A DNA stretch of 64,000 nucleotides, from contig NZ_LZZS01000036.1 in assembly GCF_014170335.1 (NCBI RefSeq), forward strand, positions 1 to 64,000, read 5' to 3'. The stretch comes from Achromobacter sp. UMC46 (GTDB taxonomy: Bacteria > Pseudomonadota > Gammaproteobacteria > Burkholderiales > Burkholderiaceae_B). The position numbers and the translations under genes were made by a program. The notes under the pieces were generated by a model. That model ran no database searches. It was not told where the DNA came from and saw nothing but the letters and a program-made list of their open reading frames with translations. Every line of letters starts with the position of its first letter. The first letter of the stretch is position 1. Positions 42,395 to 50,684 of this stretch are shown one piece after another.

Positions 42395-42428
42395 AAAAAA
42401 GCCCGGTCCAGGTTACTGGTTCCGGGCT
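42395..42428 (-). terminator. trp attenuator terminator
   Basis: On the minus strand GCCCGGAACCAG pairs with CTGG-A-CCGGGC (plus coordinates 42401-42427), followed by a T-run (AAAAAA at 42395-42400 on plus). It lies between the leader peptide and trpE, where an attenuator should be. Confidence 0.85.
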
Positions 42429-42488
42429 TGGCTCTGTGTTTACACAGCTACGGCACTAGGCGGCATACGCGTCCAGGGCCGGGAGGGA

Positions 42489-42563
42489 TCATCGCCACCC
42501 GGAAGACAAACGCCACCAGCGCCACGAGGCGCCGAGCATTTGGTTCTGGGGGTAAGCGTTCAT
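42489..42563 (-). CDS. trpL: trp operon leader peptide
   Basis: A 24-codon ORF starting M-N-A-Y-P-Q-N-Q-M and carrying W-R-W-W and a later W near its end: four Trp codons in the last 11. It lies 61 bases before the attenuator hairpin. Ribosome stalling at the Trp codons when charged tRNA-Trp is scarce would favour an antiterminator and allow trpE expression. The ribosome site is weak (CGGA). This is too short to be found by ordinary gene calling. Confidence 0.85.
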   Translation of the reverse strand: MNAYPQNQMLGASWRWWRLSSGWR

Positions 42564-42619
42564 TGATCCGGGGTAAGTCTTTGAGAATTCAGGGTTAGTC
42601 GGGTGGCGGGGGCTCCGTT

Positions 42620-43327
42620 TCAGGAGGCGGTTTTCGCGGCGTTCTGGTTTTGGTTCCAGAGCGCCACCCACTGTGCGGCGTCGACTAGCGTGTCCACTAT
42701 ACCATCGACATCCAGTTCGCGCACGTCACGGCCTTCGTTGTAACCGTAAGGCACGACCAGCACCTGTGTGCCGGCGGTGCGGCCGGCTTGCGCGTCGTTG
42801 ATCGAGTCGCCGATGGTCACGGCTTCGGTCACGGCCACGCCCAGCAGTTCGCAGGCGTGCAGCACCTGGTCGGGGTCGGGCTTGCGGCGCGCGCAGGTGT
42901 CGCCGCAGACGACCGCGTCGAAAAAGCCCGCCAGGCCGGTGCGCTGCAAGAGCGGCAGCGTGAACTCCGTGGGCTTGTTGGTGACGACGGCCAGCTTCAG
43001 GCCCTGGTCGCGCATGTGCTTCAGGCCGTCGATGACGCCGGGGTAGACCTGGGCGCGTTCGCCGTTGACCAGGTGGTAATGGCGGTAGAAGGCCTCGCGG
43101 GCCCGGTCGAAGGCGTCGGCCGACGGGTCGGCCGCGTCCAGGCTGCCCGCCAGGCTGCGGCGGACCAGGTTGTCCACGCCCTTGCCCACGAAGGTGGCCA
43201 CCACGTCTTCGCGCAGCGCGGTCATGCCGAGCTCCACGCGCATGGCGTTGGCCGCGAAGGCCAGGTCGGGGATGGAGTCCAGCAAGGTGCCGTCCAGGTC
43301 GAGCAGCGCAGCGCGGAAAGCGGTCAT
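42620..43327 (-). CDS. gph: Phosphoglycolate phosphatase (HAD family)
   Basis: Encodes 235 residues. HAD motif I D-L-D-G-T-L-L-D-S, motif II V-V-T-N-K-P, motif III Lys in R-R-K-P-D-P and motif IV G-D-S-I-N-D are intact. It removes phosphate from 2-phosphoglycolate made in DNA repair. It lies between rpe (14 bases upstream) and the trp leader (57 bases downstream), the usual betaproteobacterial order rpe-gph-trpE. Confidence 0.93.
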   Translation of the reverse strand: MTAFRAALLDLDGTLLDSIPDLAFAANAMRVELGMTALREDVVATFVGKGVDNLVRRSLAGSLDAADPSADAFDRAREAFYRHYHLVNGERAQVYPGVIDGLKHMRDQGLKLAVVTNKPTEFTLPLLQRTGLAGFFDAVVCGDTCARRKPDPDQVLHACELLGVAVTEAVTIGDSINDAQAGRTAGTQVLVVPYGYNEGRDVRELDVDGIVDTLVDAAQWVALWNQNQNAAKTAS

Positions 43328-43341
43328 GTCGGTCCTTGCCC

Positions 43342-44046
43342 TTAGATGGCGGTGGTTTCGCCGATGGCGATCTGCTCGCGCATGGACGTGATGATGCCGG
43401 CGTAGTCGGGCTTGCCGAAAATGGCCGAACCGGCCACGAAGGTGTCCGCGCCCGCGCGGCGGATCTCGGCGATGTTGTCGATTTTGACGCCGCCGTCCAC
43501 TTGCAGCACGATTTCCTGGCCGCCGGCCTGCATCCAGGCGTCGATCCTTGCGCGCGCTTCGCGCAGCTTGGTCAGCGCGCCGGGGATGAAGCTCTGGCCG
43601 CCGAAGCCCGGGTTCACCGACATGATCAGGATCAGGTCGATCTTGTCCATGACGTAGTCCAGATAGGTCAGCGGCGTGGCGGGGTTGAACACCAGACCGG
43701 CTTTACAGCCGTTTTCGCGGATCAGCGACAGCGTGCGGTCCACGTGGCGGCTGGCGTCCGGGTGGAAGCTGATGTAGTCGGCGCCGGCCTTGGCGAACAT
43801 CGGCACCAGGTCGTCCACCGGTTCGACCATCAGGTGCACGTCGATCGGCACCTGGACGTGGGGGCGGATCGCCGCGCACACCATCGGGCCGATGGTCAGG
43901 TTGGGGACATAGTGGTTGTCCATCACGTCCACGTGGATCCAGTCGGCGCCGGCGGCGACGACGTTGCGGACTTCCTCGCCCAGGCGGGCGAAGTCAGCCG
44001 ACAGGATGCTGGGGGTGATGCGGGTGGAGGCCGTGGAGGATGACAT
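43342..44046 (-). CDS. rpe: Ribulose-phosphate 3-epimerase
   Basis: Encodes 234 residues. Typical TIM-barrel motifs: P-S-I-L-S-A-D-F-A-R-L, W-I-H-V-D-V-M-D-N-H-Y-V-P-N, V-H-L-M-V-E-P, M-S-V-N-P-G-F-G-G-Q-S-F and V-D-G-G-V. It interconverts ribulose-5-phosphate and xylulose-5-phosphate in the pentose phosphate pathway. ATGs at 44070 and 44046 are both possible; the shorter gives the usual N-terminus. It heads the rpe-gph-trp string and diverges from apaG. Confidence 0.95.
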   Translation of the reverse strand: MSSSTASTRITPSILSADFARLGEEVRNVVAAGADWIHVDVMDNHYVPNLTIGPMVCAAIRPHVQVPIDVHLMVEPVDDLVPMFAKAGADYISFHPDASRHVDRTLSLIRENGCKAGLVFNPATPLTYLDYVMDKIDLILIMSVNPGFGGQSFIPGALTKLREARARIDAWMQAGGQEIVLQVDGGVKIDNIAEIRRAGADTFVAGSAIFGKPDYAGIITSMREQIAIGETTAI

Positions 44047-44198
44047 GATGTTCGGGGTCGGGAAGGGCATAATGTGCCATTATTGCAGTTTGAGGCGCGA
44101 TATCGGGAACAGCCCGGTCCCGCGGGTCCGAAAACTGCGTCTTGCAAGCGTCCGGCGCCGTCACCCGGCCCCCGCGCCCAGCCACACAGGGAAGGACT

Positions 44199-44573
44199 GT
44201 GAAACCTTACGACCTGAGCGTCTCTGTCTCTCCGCGCTTCGTGCCAGAACAGTCCGATCCGGGCGAACAGCAATTCGTGTTCGCCTATACCGTGCGCATC
44301 ACCAATACCGGCGAACATCCCGCCCAGGTGATCAGCCGCCACTGGGTCATCACCGATGGCAACCAGCGGGTGCAGGAAGTGCGCGGGCTGGGCATCGTGG
44401 GGCAGCAGCCCCTGCTGGCGCCCGGCGAGACCTTCGAATACACCAGCGGCTGTCCCCTGCCCACCCCCGTGGGCACGATGCGCGGCACCTACCACTGCGT
44501 CGGCGAGAACGGGATTCCGTTCGAAGTGCCGATCTCCGAATTCGTCCTGGCCATGCCGCGCACCCTGCACTGA
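44199..44573 (+). CDS. apaG: ApaG protein
   Basis: Encodes 124 residues, the normal ApaG length. Beta-sandwich motifs are Y-T-V-R-I-T-N-T-G, S-R-H-W-V-I-T-D-G-N, V-G-Q-Q-P-L-L-A-P-G-E-T-F-E-Y-T-S-G and M-R-G-T-Y-H. The role is not fully known; it is linked to cation efflux and phosphate metabolism. The GTG at 44199 has GGAAGG in front and gives the conserved V-K-P-Y-D start. It is followed within 40 bases by mltA. Confidence 0.92.
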   Translation: MKPYDLSVSVSPRFVPEQSDPGEQQFVFAYTVRITNTGEHPAQVISRHWVITDGNQRVQEVRGLGIVGQQPLLAPGETFEYTSGCPLPTPVGTMRGTYHCVGENGIPFEVPISEFVLAMPRTLH

Positions 44574-44610
44574 ATGGCCCGGCCCGTTGCCCCGTTTTTC
44601 TCCTCTGCTC

Positions 44611-45915
44611 ATGAAGCGCATTCTTAGCCTGTCCGTGCTGTCGGTCCTGCTGGCGGCATGTTCCACGCCCTCGGACGTTCCCCCTGAATCCGGCGAATCG
44701 GGCAGCCTGCCCGGCACGCGCGTCCCCGCAGCTGACGGCCCCCTGGTGGTGCCTTCGCTGTCGGCGCTGCCGGATACCCCGCCGCGCGCCTTGGCGGGCA
44801 AGTTCAAACCCGGGACCTGGTCCGAGATGCCGGGCTGGTCCACCGACGACCTGACGCAGTTCTGGCCGCTGTTCCTGCGCAACTGCCGCGGTTTGATGCG
44901 GCCGACCAGCGGCAACCTGGCCGCGCCTGCGCGCGCCACGCCGCGTGCCTGGCAGCCGGTGTGCGCCGCCGCCGTCGACCCGTCCCGGGCGCCGGCCGCG
45001 GGCGACGGCGAAGCCGTGCGCCGCTTCCTGCAGACCTATCTGCAGCCGTGGCGCCTGAACGCGGCGGACGGCAAGCCAGCCGCCAATACCGTCACCGGCT
45101 ACTACGAACCCCTGGTGCGCGGCTCGCGCCGCCAGGGCGGCAACTACCAGTGGCCGCTGTACGCGGTGCCCGCCGATCTGCTGACGATCGACCTCGGGTC
45201 GATCTATCCGGACCTGGCCGGCAAGCGCGTGCGCGGCAAGCTGGAAGGCAAGCGGGTCGTGCCCTACGACACCCGCGCCGCGATCGAGTCGTCCGGCCGC
45301 CGCCCGCCCGTGGTGGTGTGGGTGGACGACCCCGTCGACAACTTCTTCCTGCAGGTGCAGGGTTCGGGCCGCGTGCAGCTGACCGACGGCCCCGACACCG
45401 GCAAGACCATTCGCGTGGCCTACGCCGACCACAACGGCCAGCCCTACGTGTCCATCGGCCGCTGGCTGATCGACCGCGGCGAACTGACCGCCGACCAGGC
45501 GTCCATGCAGAACATCCGCGCCTGGGCCCAGCGCAATCCCAAGCGCGTGCAGGAAATGCTGAACGCCAATCCGGCGGTCGTCTTCTTCCGCGAAGAGCCG
45601 GTCATCGATCCCGAACAAGGGCCGAAGGGCGCTTACGCGATCCCGCTGGCGCCCAAGCGTTCGGTGGCGGTCGACGCCACCTTCGTGCCGCTGGGCACGC
45701 CGGTGTATCTGGCCACCACGTTCCCGGCCTCCGACCGCCCGCTGCAGCGGCTGGTGTTCGCCCAGGACACGGGCACGGCCATCCGCGGCGCCGCGCGGGC
45801 CGACTTCTACTGGGGTTACGGCGAAGAGGCCGGCCAGCAGGCGGGCCGCATGAAACAACGGGGCCAGATGTGGGTGCTGTGGCCCAAGCAAGCCGGGGAG
45901 CCTTCGGCAAGATGA
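44611..45915 (+). CDS. mltA: Membrane-bound lytic murein transglycosylase A
   Basis: Encodes 434 residues. A lipoprotein signal with lipobox L-A-A-C17 precedes the MltA domain (T-G-Y-Y-E-P-L-V-R-G-S start, V-D-N-F-F-L-Q-V-Q-G-S-G-R-V) and the 3D domain with catalytic Asp in G-A-A-R-A-D-F-Y-W-G-Y-G. It cleaves peptidoglycan to anhydro-muropeptides at the outer membrane. The stop shares ATGA with the next gene. Confidence 0.93.
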   Translation: MKRILSLSVLSVLLAACSTPSDVPPESGESGSLPGTRVPAADGPLVVPSLSALPDTPPRALAGKFKPGTWSEMPGWSTDDLTQFWPLFLRNCRGLMRPTSGNLAAPARATPRAWQPVCAAAVDPSRAPAAGDGEAVRRFLQTYLQPWRLNAADGKPAANTVTGYYEPLVRGSRRQGGNYQWPLYAVPADLLTIDLGSIYPDLAGKRVRGKLEGKRVVPYDTRAAIESSGRRPPVVVWVDDPVDNFFLQVQGSGRVQLTDGPDTGKTIRVAYADHNGQPYVSIGRWLIDRGELTADQASMQNIRAWAQRNPKRVQEMLNANPAVVFFREEPVIDPEQGPKGAYAIPLAPKRSVAVDATFVPLGTPVYLATTFPASDRPLQRLVFAQDTGTAIRGAARADFYWGYGEEAGQQAGRMKQRGQMWVLWPKQAGEPSAR

Positions 45916-47081
45916 GCCATCAAATCGTCGTTTGCGGGGCCGGCATCGTCGGCCTGTCCACGGCCCTGGCGCTGGCGCGCCGTGGCCAGCGCGTCGCCGT
46001 CCTGGCGCCGCGCACGGCAGTTGCTGCCGCCGATCCCAACCGCTACCACCCGCGGGTCTATGCCATTTCGCCCGCCAGCCAGCGTTTTCTGGCCGAGCTG
46101 GGCGTGTGGGACGCCATGCCCGCGTCCCGGCTGATGCCGGTCGAAGCCATGGAGATCCATGGCGACGCCGACGGGCAGGTCAACCTGAACGCCTGGCAGG
46201 CGGCGCTGCCGCAACTGGCCTGGATCGTCGAATCCGGCGAAATCGAGCGCGTGCTGATCCAGGCGGTGCGGATGTTCGGCATCCCCTGGCTGGAAGACCG
46301 CTGCACGGGCTACCAGGATGGCGCCGTCGATACCGAAAGCGGTGCGCGCATCCAGGCCGAACTGTTCGTGGGCGCGGACGGCGCGGCCTCGCCGCTGCGC
46401 ACGGCGGCCGGCATGAAGCACGACGCCGTGTCCTATGACGACACGGGCCTCGTCGTGCATCTGGACGCCGAACGCGCCCATCAAGGCACGGCCATCCAAT
46501 GGTTCCGCGACGACGGCGTGCTGGCGCTGCTGCCGTTGCCCGACACCGCGGATGGCCCGCAAGTCTCGATGGTCTGGTCCATGCGGACCGAGCCGGCGCA
46601 GGCCCTGCTGGCGCTGCCGCCCGAGGCGCAGGCCGCCAAGCTGGAAAGCCTGCTGGCCGAGGCCTCCGAGGGCCGCCTGGGCCGGTTGAAGGTCCGCAGC
46701 ACGCTGCACGGTTTCCCGCTGACGCTGGAACGCGCCCAGATGGTGGCGCCCGGCATCGCGCTGGCCGGAGACGCGGCGCACCGCCTGCACCCGCTGGCGG
46801 GACAGGGCCTGAACCTGGGCCTGGGCGACGTCGAAGCGCTGGCCCGCACGGTGGCCGGCCGCGAACCCTACCGTGCGGCGGGCGACCTCCGGGTGCTGCA
46901 CCGCTACCAGCGCGCGCGCGCCGAACCGGTGCTGGCCATGCGCCTGGCCACCGACGGCCTGCACAAGCTGTTCGCCTCGCGCGCCACGCCGCTGGTGTGG
47001 CTGCGCAACGCCGGCATGCTCTGGGTCGAAAAGGCGCCGCTGGTGAAGCGCCGCCTGATCGCCGGCGCATCGGCCAATTGA
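45912..47081 (+). CDS. UbiH/UbiF/VisC-family FAD monooxygenase
   Basis: Encodes 389 residues. The GxGxxG FAD motif (C-G-A-G-I-V-G-L-S), the internal G-A-D-G-A-A-S-P-L-R and the late G-D-A-A-H-R-L-H-P-L-A-G-Q-G-L-N-L-G-L-G-D are those of flavin hydroxylases of ubiquinone synthesis. Which ring position it modifies (UbiH, UbiF or UbiI role) cannot be told from the sequence. It overlaps mltA by four bases and precedes dsbC by 140 bases. Confidence 0.88.
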   Translation: MSHQIVVCGAGIVGLSTALALARRGQRVAVLAPRTAVAAADPNRYHPRVYAISPASQRFLAELGVWDAMPASRLMPVEAMEIHGDADGQVNLNAWQAALPQLAWIVESGEIERVLIQAVRMFGIPWLEDRCTGYQDGAVDTESGARIQAELFVGADGAASPLRTAAGMKHDAVSYDDTGLVVHLDAERAHQGTAIQWFRDDGVLALLPLPDTADGPQVSMVWSMRTEPAQALLALPPEAQAAKLESLLAEASEGRLGRLKVRSTLHGFPLTLERAQMVAPGIALAGDAAHRLHPLAGQGLNLGLGDVEALARTVAGREPYRAAGDLRVLHRYQRARAEPVLAMRLATDGLHKLFASRATPLVWLRNAGMLWVEKAPLVKRRLIAGASAN

Positions 47082-47221
47082 ATCTGCTGGGCATGCCGTT
47101 GAACCTTGCCGGGTGGCGGCAGTCTGACACGCATACGCGTTGCGTTCGGACCCGTCCCCGCCGGCACCCCCGGGATGCGTTACGCTTGCTTCCAAAGAAC
47201 ACGATAAGTACAGGAGTACTG

Positions 47222-48022
47222 ATGAACTTCCGCATCTCCGCCACCCTGGCGGCTTGTTTCCTGGCCGGTGGCCTGGGGTTGTCCGCCACGGCGCTGGCGC
47301 AAGCGCCCGCCAAGGGCGACAAGTCCGTGTCCACGGAGTCCGTCGGCCAGCCGGGCAAGGGCGAAAAAAGCGTGTCGACCACGCAGATCGACCCGGTGGC
47401 GGATGCCGTCAAAGAACGTTTCCAGCAGCGCTTCACCGGCATGGACGTGACGACCGTGCGCCGCACGCCCTATGGCCTGTTCGAAGTGCAGTTGGGCATG
47501 GACCTGATCTACACGGATGAAAAAGTCACCTGGGTCATGGAAGGGCCGTTGATCGACGCGATGACGCGCCGCGACGTCACCCGCGAATCCCAGGAAAAGC
47601 TCAGCGCCGTCTCGTTCGACCAGCTGCCGCTGGAGCTGGCCATCAAGCAGGTCAAGGGCGACGGCTCGCGCAAGGTCGCGATTTTCGAAGACCCCAATTG
47701 CGGCTATTGCAAGCAGTTGCGCAAGACGATGGAAGACCTGGACAACGTCACCGTCTACACCTTCATGTACCCGATCCTGTCGCCGGACTCCAAGGACAAG
47801 GTGCGTGACGTCTGGTGCGCCAAAGACCAGGGCCGCGCCTGGGACGACTGGATGGTGCGCGGCAAGAAGCCGGCTACCGCCAGCTGCGACGTGCCCGAAG
47901 ACAAGCTGCTGGCCCTGGGCCACCAGTTGATGGTGCGCGGCACGCCTACGTTGTTCTTCGCCGACGGGTCGCGCGTCAGCGGCGCGATCCCGCTGGACCA
48001 ACTCAAAGCCCGTTTGAACTGA
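47222..48022 (+). CDS. dsbC: Thiol:disulfide interchange protein DsbC
   Basis: Encodes 266 residues, about 30 more than Escherichia coli DsbC. A signal peptide ends near A-L-A-Q. Next comes a low-complexity insert with the internal repeat K-G-D-K-S-V-S-T / K-G-E-K-S-V-S-T (residues 31-53), then the dimerisation domain and the thioredoxin fold with C160-G-Y-C163. A cis-Pro lies in G-T-P-T-L-F-F, and the second Cys pair of DsbC is present. It isomerises wrong disulfides in the periplasm. It is transcribed with or after the UbiH-like gene. Confidence 0.92.
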   Translation: MNFRISATLAACFLAGGLGLSATALAQAPAKGDKSVSTESVGQPGKGEKSVSTTQIDPVADAVKERFQQRFTGMDVTTVRRTPYGLFEVQLGMDLIYTDEKVTWVMEGPLIDAMTRRDVTRESQEKLSAVSFDQLPLELAIKQVKGDGSRKVAIFEDPNCGYCKQLRKTMEDLDNVTVYTFMYPILSPDSKDKVRDVWCAKDQGRAWDDWMVRGKKPATASCDVPEDKLLALGHQLMVRGTPTLFFADGSRVSGAIPLDQLKARLN

Positions 48023-48087
48023 CCGGCGCCGCGCGCGCCGGCCGGGTTGGCTGGCGCGGCAAGCGCCACGCCACCCGGAGACAACAC

Positions 48088-49044
48088 TTGAAAATCGCAA
48101 TTCTCGACGATTACCACGACGTAGCCCGGCGCTATGCGGACTGGACCTCGCTGGGCGGCGACGCCGAGGTGCAGATCTTCAACAACTTCATCCCGGACGA
48201 ACAGGTCGAGCCCACGCTTGAGCCTTTCGACGTGATCGTGGCCATGCGCGAGCGCACGCCGTTCCCCGCCGAACGCATTCGCGCGCTGCCCAAGCTGCGC
48301 CTGCTGGTCACGACCGGCATGCGCAACAACGCCATCGACATGCCGGCCTGCACCGCGCAGGGCATCGCTGTCTGCGGCGCGCCCGGCAGCGCGGACGCCA
48401 ACACCGCCACGGCCGAACTGGCCTGGGCGCATATCCTGGGCCTGTTCAAGCATCTGCCCGCCGAAGACGCGGCCATGCGCCGCGGCATGTGGCAAACGGC
48501 CATGCCCGAGCCCCTGGCCGGCAAGCGCCTGGGCGTGCTGGGCCTGGGCAAGCTGGGCGCCGCCGTGGCCAAGGTGGGCCAGGCCTTCGGCATGGACGTG
48601 GTGGCCTGGAGCCCCAACCTGACGGACGAGCGCGCCGAGGCCGCCGGCGTCAAGCGGGTGGACAAGCACGAGCTCTTCGCGACCTCCGATGTCGTGAGCC
48701 TGCACCTGATCCTGTCGGACCGCAGCCGTCACGTGGTCGACGCCGCTGCGTTGGCCGCGATGAAGCCCTCCGCCTATCTGGTGAACACGTCGCGCGCGGG
48801 CCTGGTGGACCAGGACGCGCTGATGGACGCGCTGGTGAAGTTCCGCATCGCGGGCGCTGGCCTGGACGTGTACGCGGAAGAGCCGCTGTCGCCCACCGAC
48901 ACCGTGCGCGACCTGGACAACGTGATCCTGACCCCGCACCTGGGCTACGTCAGCCGCGAGAACTTCGAGGCGTTCTACCAGAACGCGCTGGAAGCCGTGA
49001 AGGCGTTCCAGGCGGGCAAGCCGATCCGGGTGCTGAACGCGTAG
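48088..49044 (+). CDS. D-2-hydroxyacid dehydrogenase family protein
   Basis: Encodes 318 residues. The Rossmann NAD motif reads G-L-G-K-L-G (residues about 151-156). Substrate-domain T-T-G-M-R-N-N-A-I and catalytic-domain N-T-S-R-A-G-L-V-D, D-V-Y-A-E-E-P-L and H-L-G-Y-V (catalytic His) follow. It belongs to the SerA-like superfamily; the substrate (glycerate, phosphoglycerate or other 2-oxoacid) is not clear. No ATG is available; TTG at 48088 with GGAG nine bases before gives M-K-I-A-I-L-D-D-Y-H. It is followed by a strong terminator. Confidence 0.85.
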   Translation: MKIAILDDYHDVARRYADWTSLGGDAEVQIFNNFIPDEQVEPTLEPFDVIVAMRERTPFPAERIRALPKLRLLVTTGMRNNAIDMPACTAQGIAVCGAPGSADANTATAELAWAHILGLFKHLPAEDAAMRRGMWQTAMPEPLAGKRLGVLGLGKLGAAVAKVGQAFGMDVVAWSPNLTDERAEAAGVKRVDKHELFATSDVVSLHLILSDRSRHVVDAAALAAMKPSAYLVNTSRAGLVDQDALMDALVKFRIAGAGLDVYAEEPLSPTDTVRDLDNVILTPHLGYVSRENFEAFYQNALEAVKAFQAGKPIRVLNA

Positions 49045-49056
49045 CGCGAATGGCCG

Positions 49057-49089
49057 AAAAAAAGGGGTTGCTCACGCAACCCCTTTTTT
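49057..49089. terminator. Rho-independent terminator, bidirectional
   Basis: An A-run, GGGGTTGC (49064-49071), loop TCAC, GCAACCCC (49076-49083) and a T-run to 49089. It serves the convergent dehydrogenase and ttcA genes. Confidence 0.92.
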
Positions 49090-49106
49090 ATTCGTCCCGC
49101 CCGGCG

Positions 49107-50198
49107 TCAACCGCGCGTGAACACCACTTTCTTTTCGACGATCGCGCCCGGCTCCAGCGCCTCCGGCGTATCGCCGCAAGCGTCGTCGCCGTCCTCGTCG
49201 GGGTCCACCGCGTCGAACGCCGTGTCGCCGTTGGCGTCCGGCACGCCGGTGGGCTTCAGGCCCACGAAGTCGAACAGGTCGCGGTCCATCAGATGCGACG
49301 GCACCACGCGCGACAGCGCGTTGAACACGTTCCACGAACGGCCCGGGTGCTGCTTGTCCCAATCCTTGAGCATCCGGCCCACTTCCTTGCGCTTCAGGTT
49401 TTCCTGCGAGCCGCACAGGTTGCACGGGATGATGGGGAATTGCTTGAGTTCGGCGTAGGCAATCAGGTCCGTCTCGGCCACATAGGCCAGCGGGCGGATC
49501 ACCGTGTGGCGGCCGTCGTCGGACACCAGCTTGGGCGGCATGCCCTTGGCCTTGCCGCCGTAAAACAGGTTCAGGAAGAACGTGGCCAGGATGTCGTCGC
49601 GGTGGTGGCCCAGCGCGATCTTGGTGGCGCCCAGTTCGGAGGCGACGCGGTACAGGATGCCGCGGCGCAAGCGCGAACAGAGCGAGCACATCGTCTTGCC
49701 TTCTTCCAGCACGCGCGTGACGATGGAATACGTATCCTGCGTCTCGATGTGGAAGGGCACGCCCAGTTCTTTCAGGTATTGGGGCAGGATGTGGTCGGGG
49801 AAGTCAGGCTGCTTCTGGTCCAGGTTGACCGCGATCAGCTCGAACTTGAACGGCGCGCGCTTTTGCAGCTGGAGCAGGATGTCCAGCATCGCATAGGAGT
49901 CCTTGCCGCCCGACAGGCAGACCATGATGCGGTCGCCTTCGCCGATCATGTTGTAGTCGGACAGTGCGCGCGTGGTCTCGCGGGCCAGGCGCTTGGTCAG
50001 CTTGTTGCCTTCGTGGCGGGCCTTCTCCGCAGCAAGCGCATCTTTTGCGCGCGGCGTGGGGGCCGTCTCCCCGTCGGGCCGCCCCAAGGGGGGAGAGCCC
50101 CCTTGGGGGGCAGCAAGCGCATCTTGTGCGCGCAGCGTGGGGGCTACATTCTCTTCGGCTTCGGTACGGAAGCGGATAGGGGGAGCGATATCGTTCAT
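49107..50198 (-). CDS. ttcA: tRNA 2-thiocytidine-32 synthetase TtcA with repeat-encoded insert
   Basis: Encodes 363 residues against 311 in Escherichia coli. The PP-loop S-G-G-K-D-S and the [4Fe-4S] Cys in C-S-L-C and the later C-N-L-C are intact, so it should thiolate C32 of tRNA. The extra length is mainly residues 18-58, where A-P-T-L-R-A-Q-D-A-L-A-A and A-P-T-P-R-A-K-D-A-L-A-A repeat around a palindromic DNA element. A C-terminal acidic tail (D-P-D-E-D-G-D-D) is also present. It starts 2 bases after the folB stop. Confidence 0.93.
   Translation of the reverse strand: MNDIAPPIRFRTEAEENVAPTLRAQDALAAPQGGSPPLGRPDGETAPTPRAKDALAAEKARHEGNKLTKRLARETTRALSDYNMIGEGDRIMVCLSGGKDSYAMLDILLQLQKRAPFKFELIAVNLDQKQPDFPDHILPQYLKELGVPFHIETQDTYSIVTRVLEEGKTMCSLCSRLRRGILYRVASELGATKIALGHHRDDILATFFLNLFYGGKAKGMPPKLVSDDGRHTVIRPLAYVAETDLIAYAELKQFPIIPCNLCGSQENLKRKEVGRMLKDWDKQHPGRSWNVFNALSRVVPSHLMDRDLFDFVGLKPTGVPDANGDTAFDAVDPDEDGDDACGDTPEALEPGAIVEKKVVFTRG
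50031..50145. repeat. REP-like repeat with palindrome inside ttcA
   Basis: Two 34-bp direct repeats (50031-50064 and 50112-50145; 31 of 34 bases equal) flank a perfect palindrome CCCCAAGGGGG (50082-50092) / CCCCCTTGGGG (50098-50108) with a 5-nt spacer. It lies in frame in ttcA. Motifs of this kind (TTGGGGGGCAGCAAGCG) occur between genes in Alcaligenaceae; here it is coding. Confidence 0.8.
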
Positions 50199-50200
50199 GG

Positions 50201-50560
50201 TCAACGCGTGATCTGTATTTCCACGCCCACCGCCGCACAGTCGGAAAAGGCCATGGGCTTGCTGATGCGCAGGCGCAGCGAGCGGATTTCCTGGAAGTCG
50301 GCCAGCAGGCGCGCGGCGACTTGTTCGGACAGGGTTTCGATCAGGTTCACATGCGCCTGCGTGCATTCCTCGACGATGGCCTCGCGCAACCGGCGGTAAT
50401 CCAGCACGCTGTGGATGTCGTGGTCGTCGACCGAACGCTGGATGTCCACGTCGAATTCGGCGTCGACGTGCAAAGGCTGGGTGGCGCGTCGCTCGTGTTC
50501 GAGGATGCCGATGCGGGCGTCGAGCGCAAGCCCGGAAAGGATGATGCGGCGTGTGGGCAT
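50201..50560 (-). CDS. folB: Dihydroneopterin aldolase
   Basis: Encodes 119 residues, the normal FolB length. Motifs: R-I-I-L-S-G-L-A-L-D-A-R-I-G-I-L-E-H-E-R, L-D-Y-R-R-L-R-E-A-I and L-I-E-T-L-S-E-Q-V-A. It cleaves dihydroneopterin to 6-hydroxymethyl-dihydropterin in folate synthesis. The ATG at 50560 fits the family start. It is the first gene of a folB-ttcA operon, an arrangement seen in related betaproteobacteria. Confidence 0.93.
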   Translation of the reverse strand: MPTRRIILSGLALDARIGILEHERRATQPLHVDAEFDVDIQRSVDDHDIHSVLDYRRLREAIVEECTQAHVNLIETLSEQVAARLLADFQEIRSLRLRISKPMAFSDCAAVGVEIQITR

Positions 50561-50684
50561 GATGGAAACCTGGGTGGGACAGCCGGAATTGTAAGGCGAC
50601 AGCGGGCCGGGGCCGGCGCGCTGGCTACAATTCGGCCATGTCCGGGCGTCGCGGACGATGCCGGCGCAGTCAATAAGGGGTGAA

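Noticed and set aside
50031..50145. Insertion sequence in ttcA
   Set aside because: There is no transposase and no target duplication; it is a short palindromic repeat read in frame.
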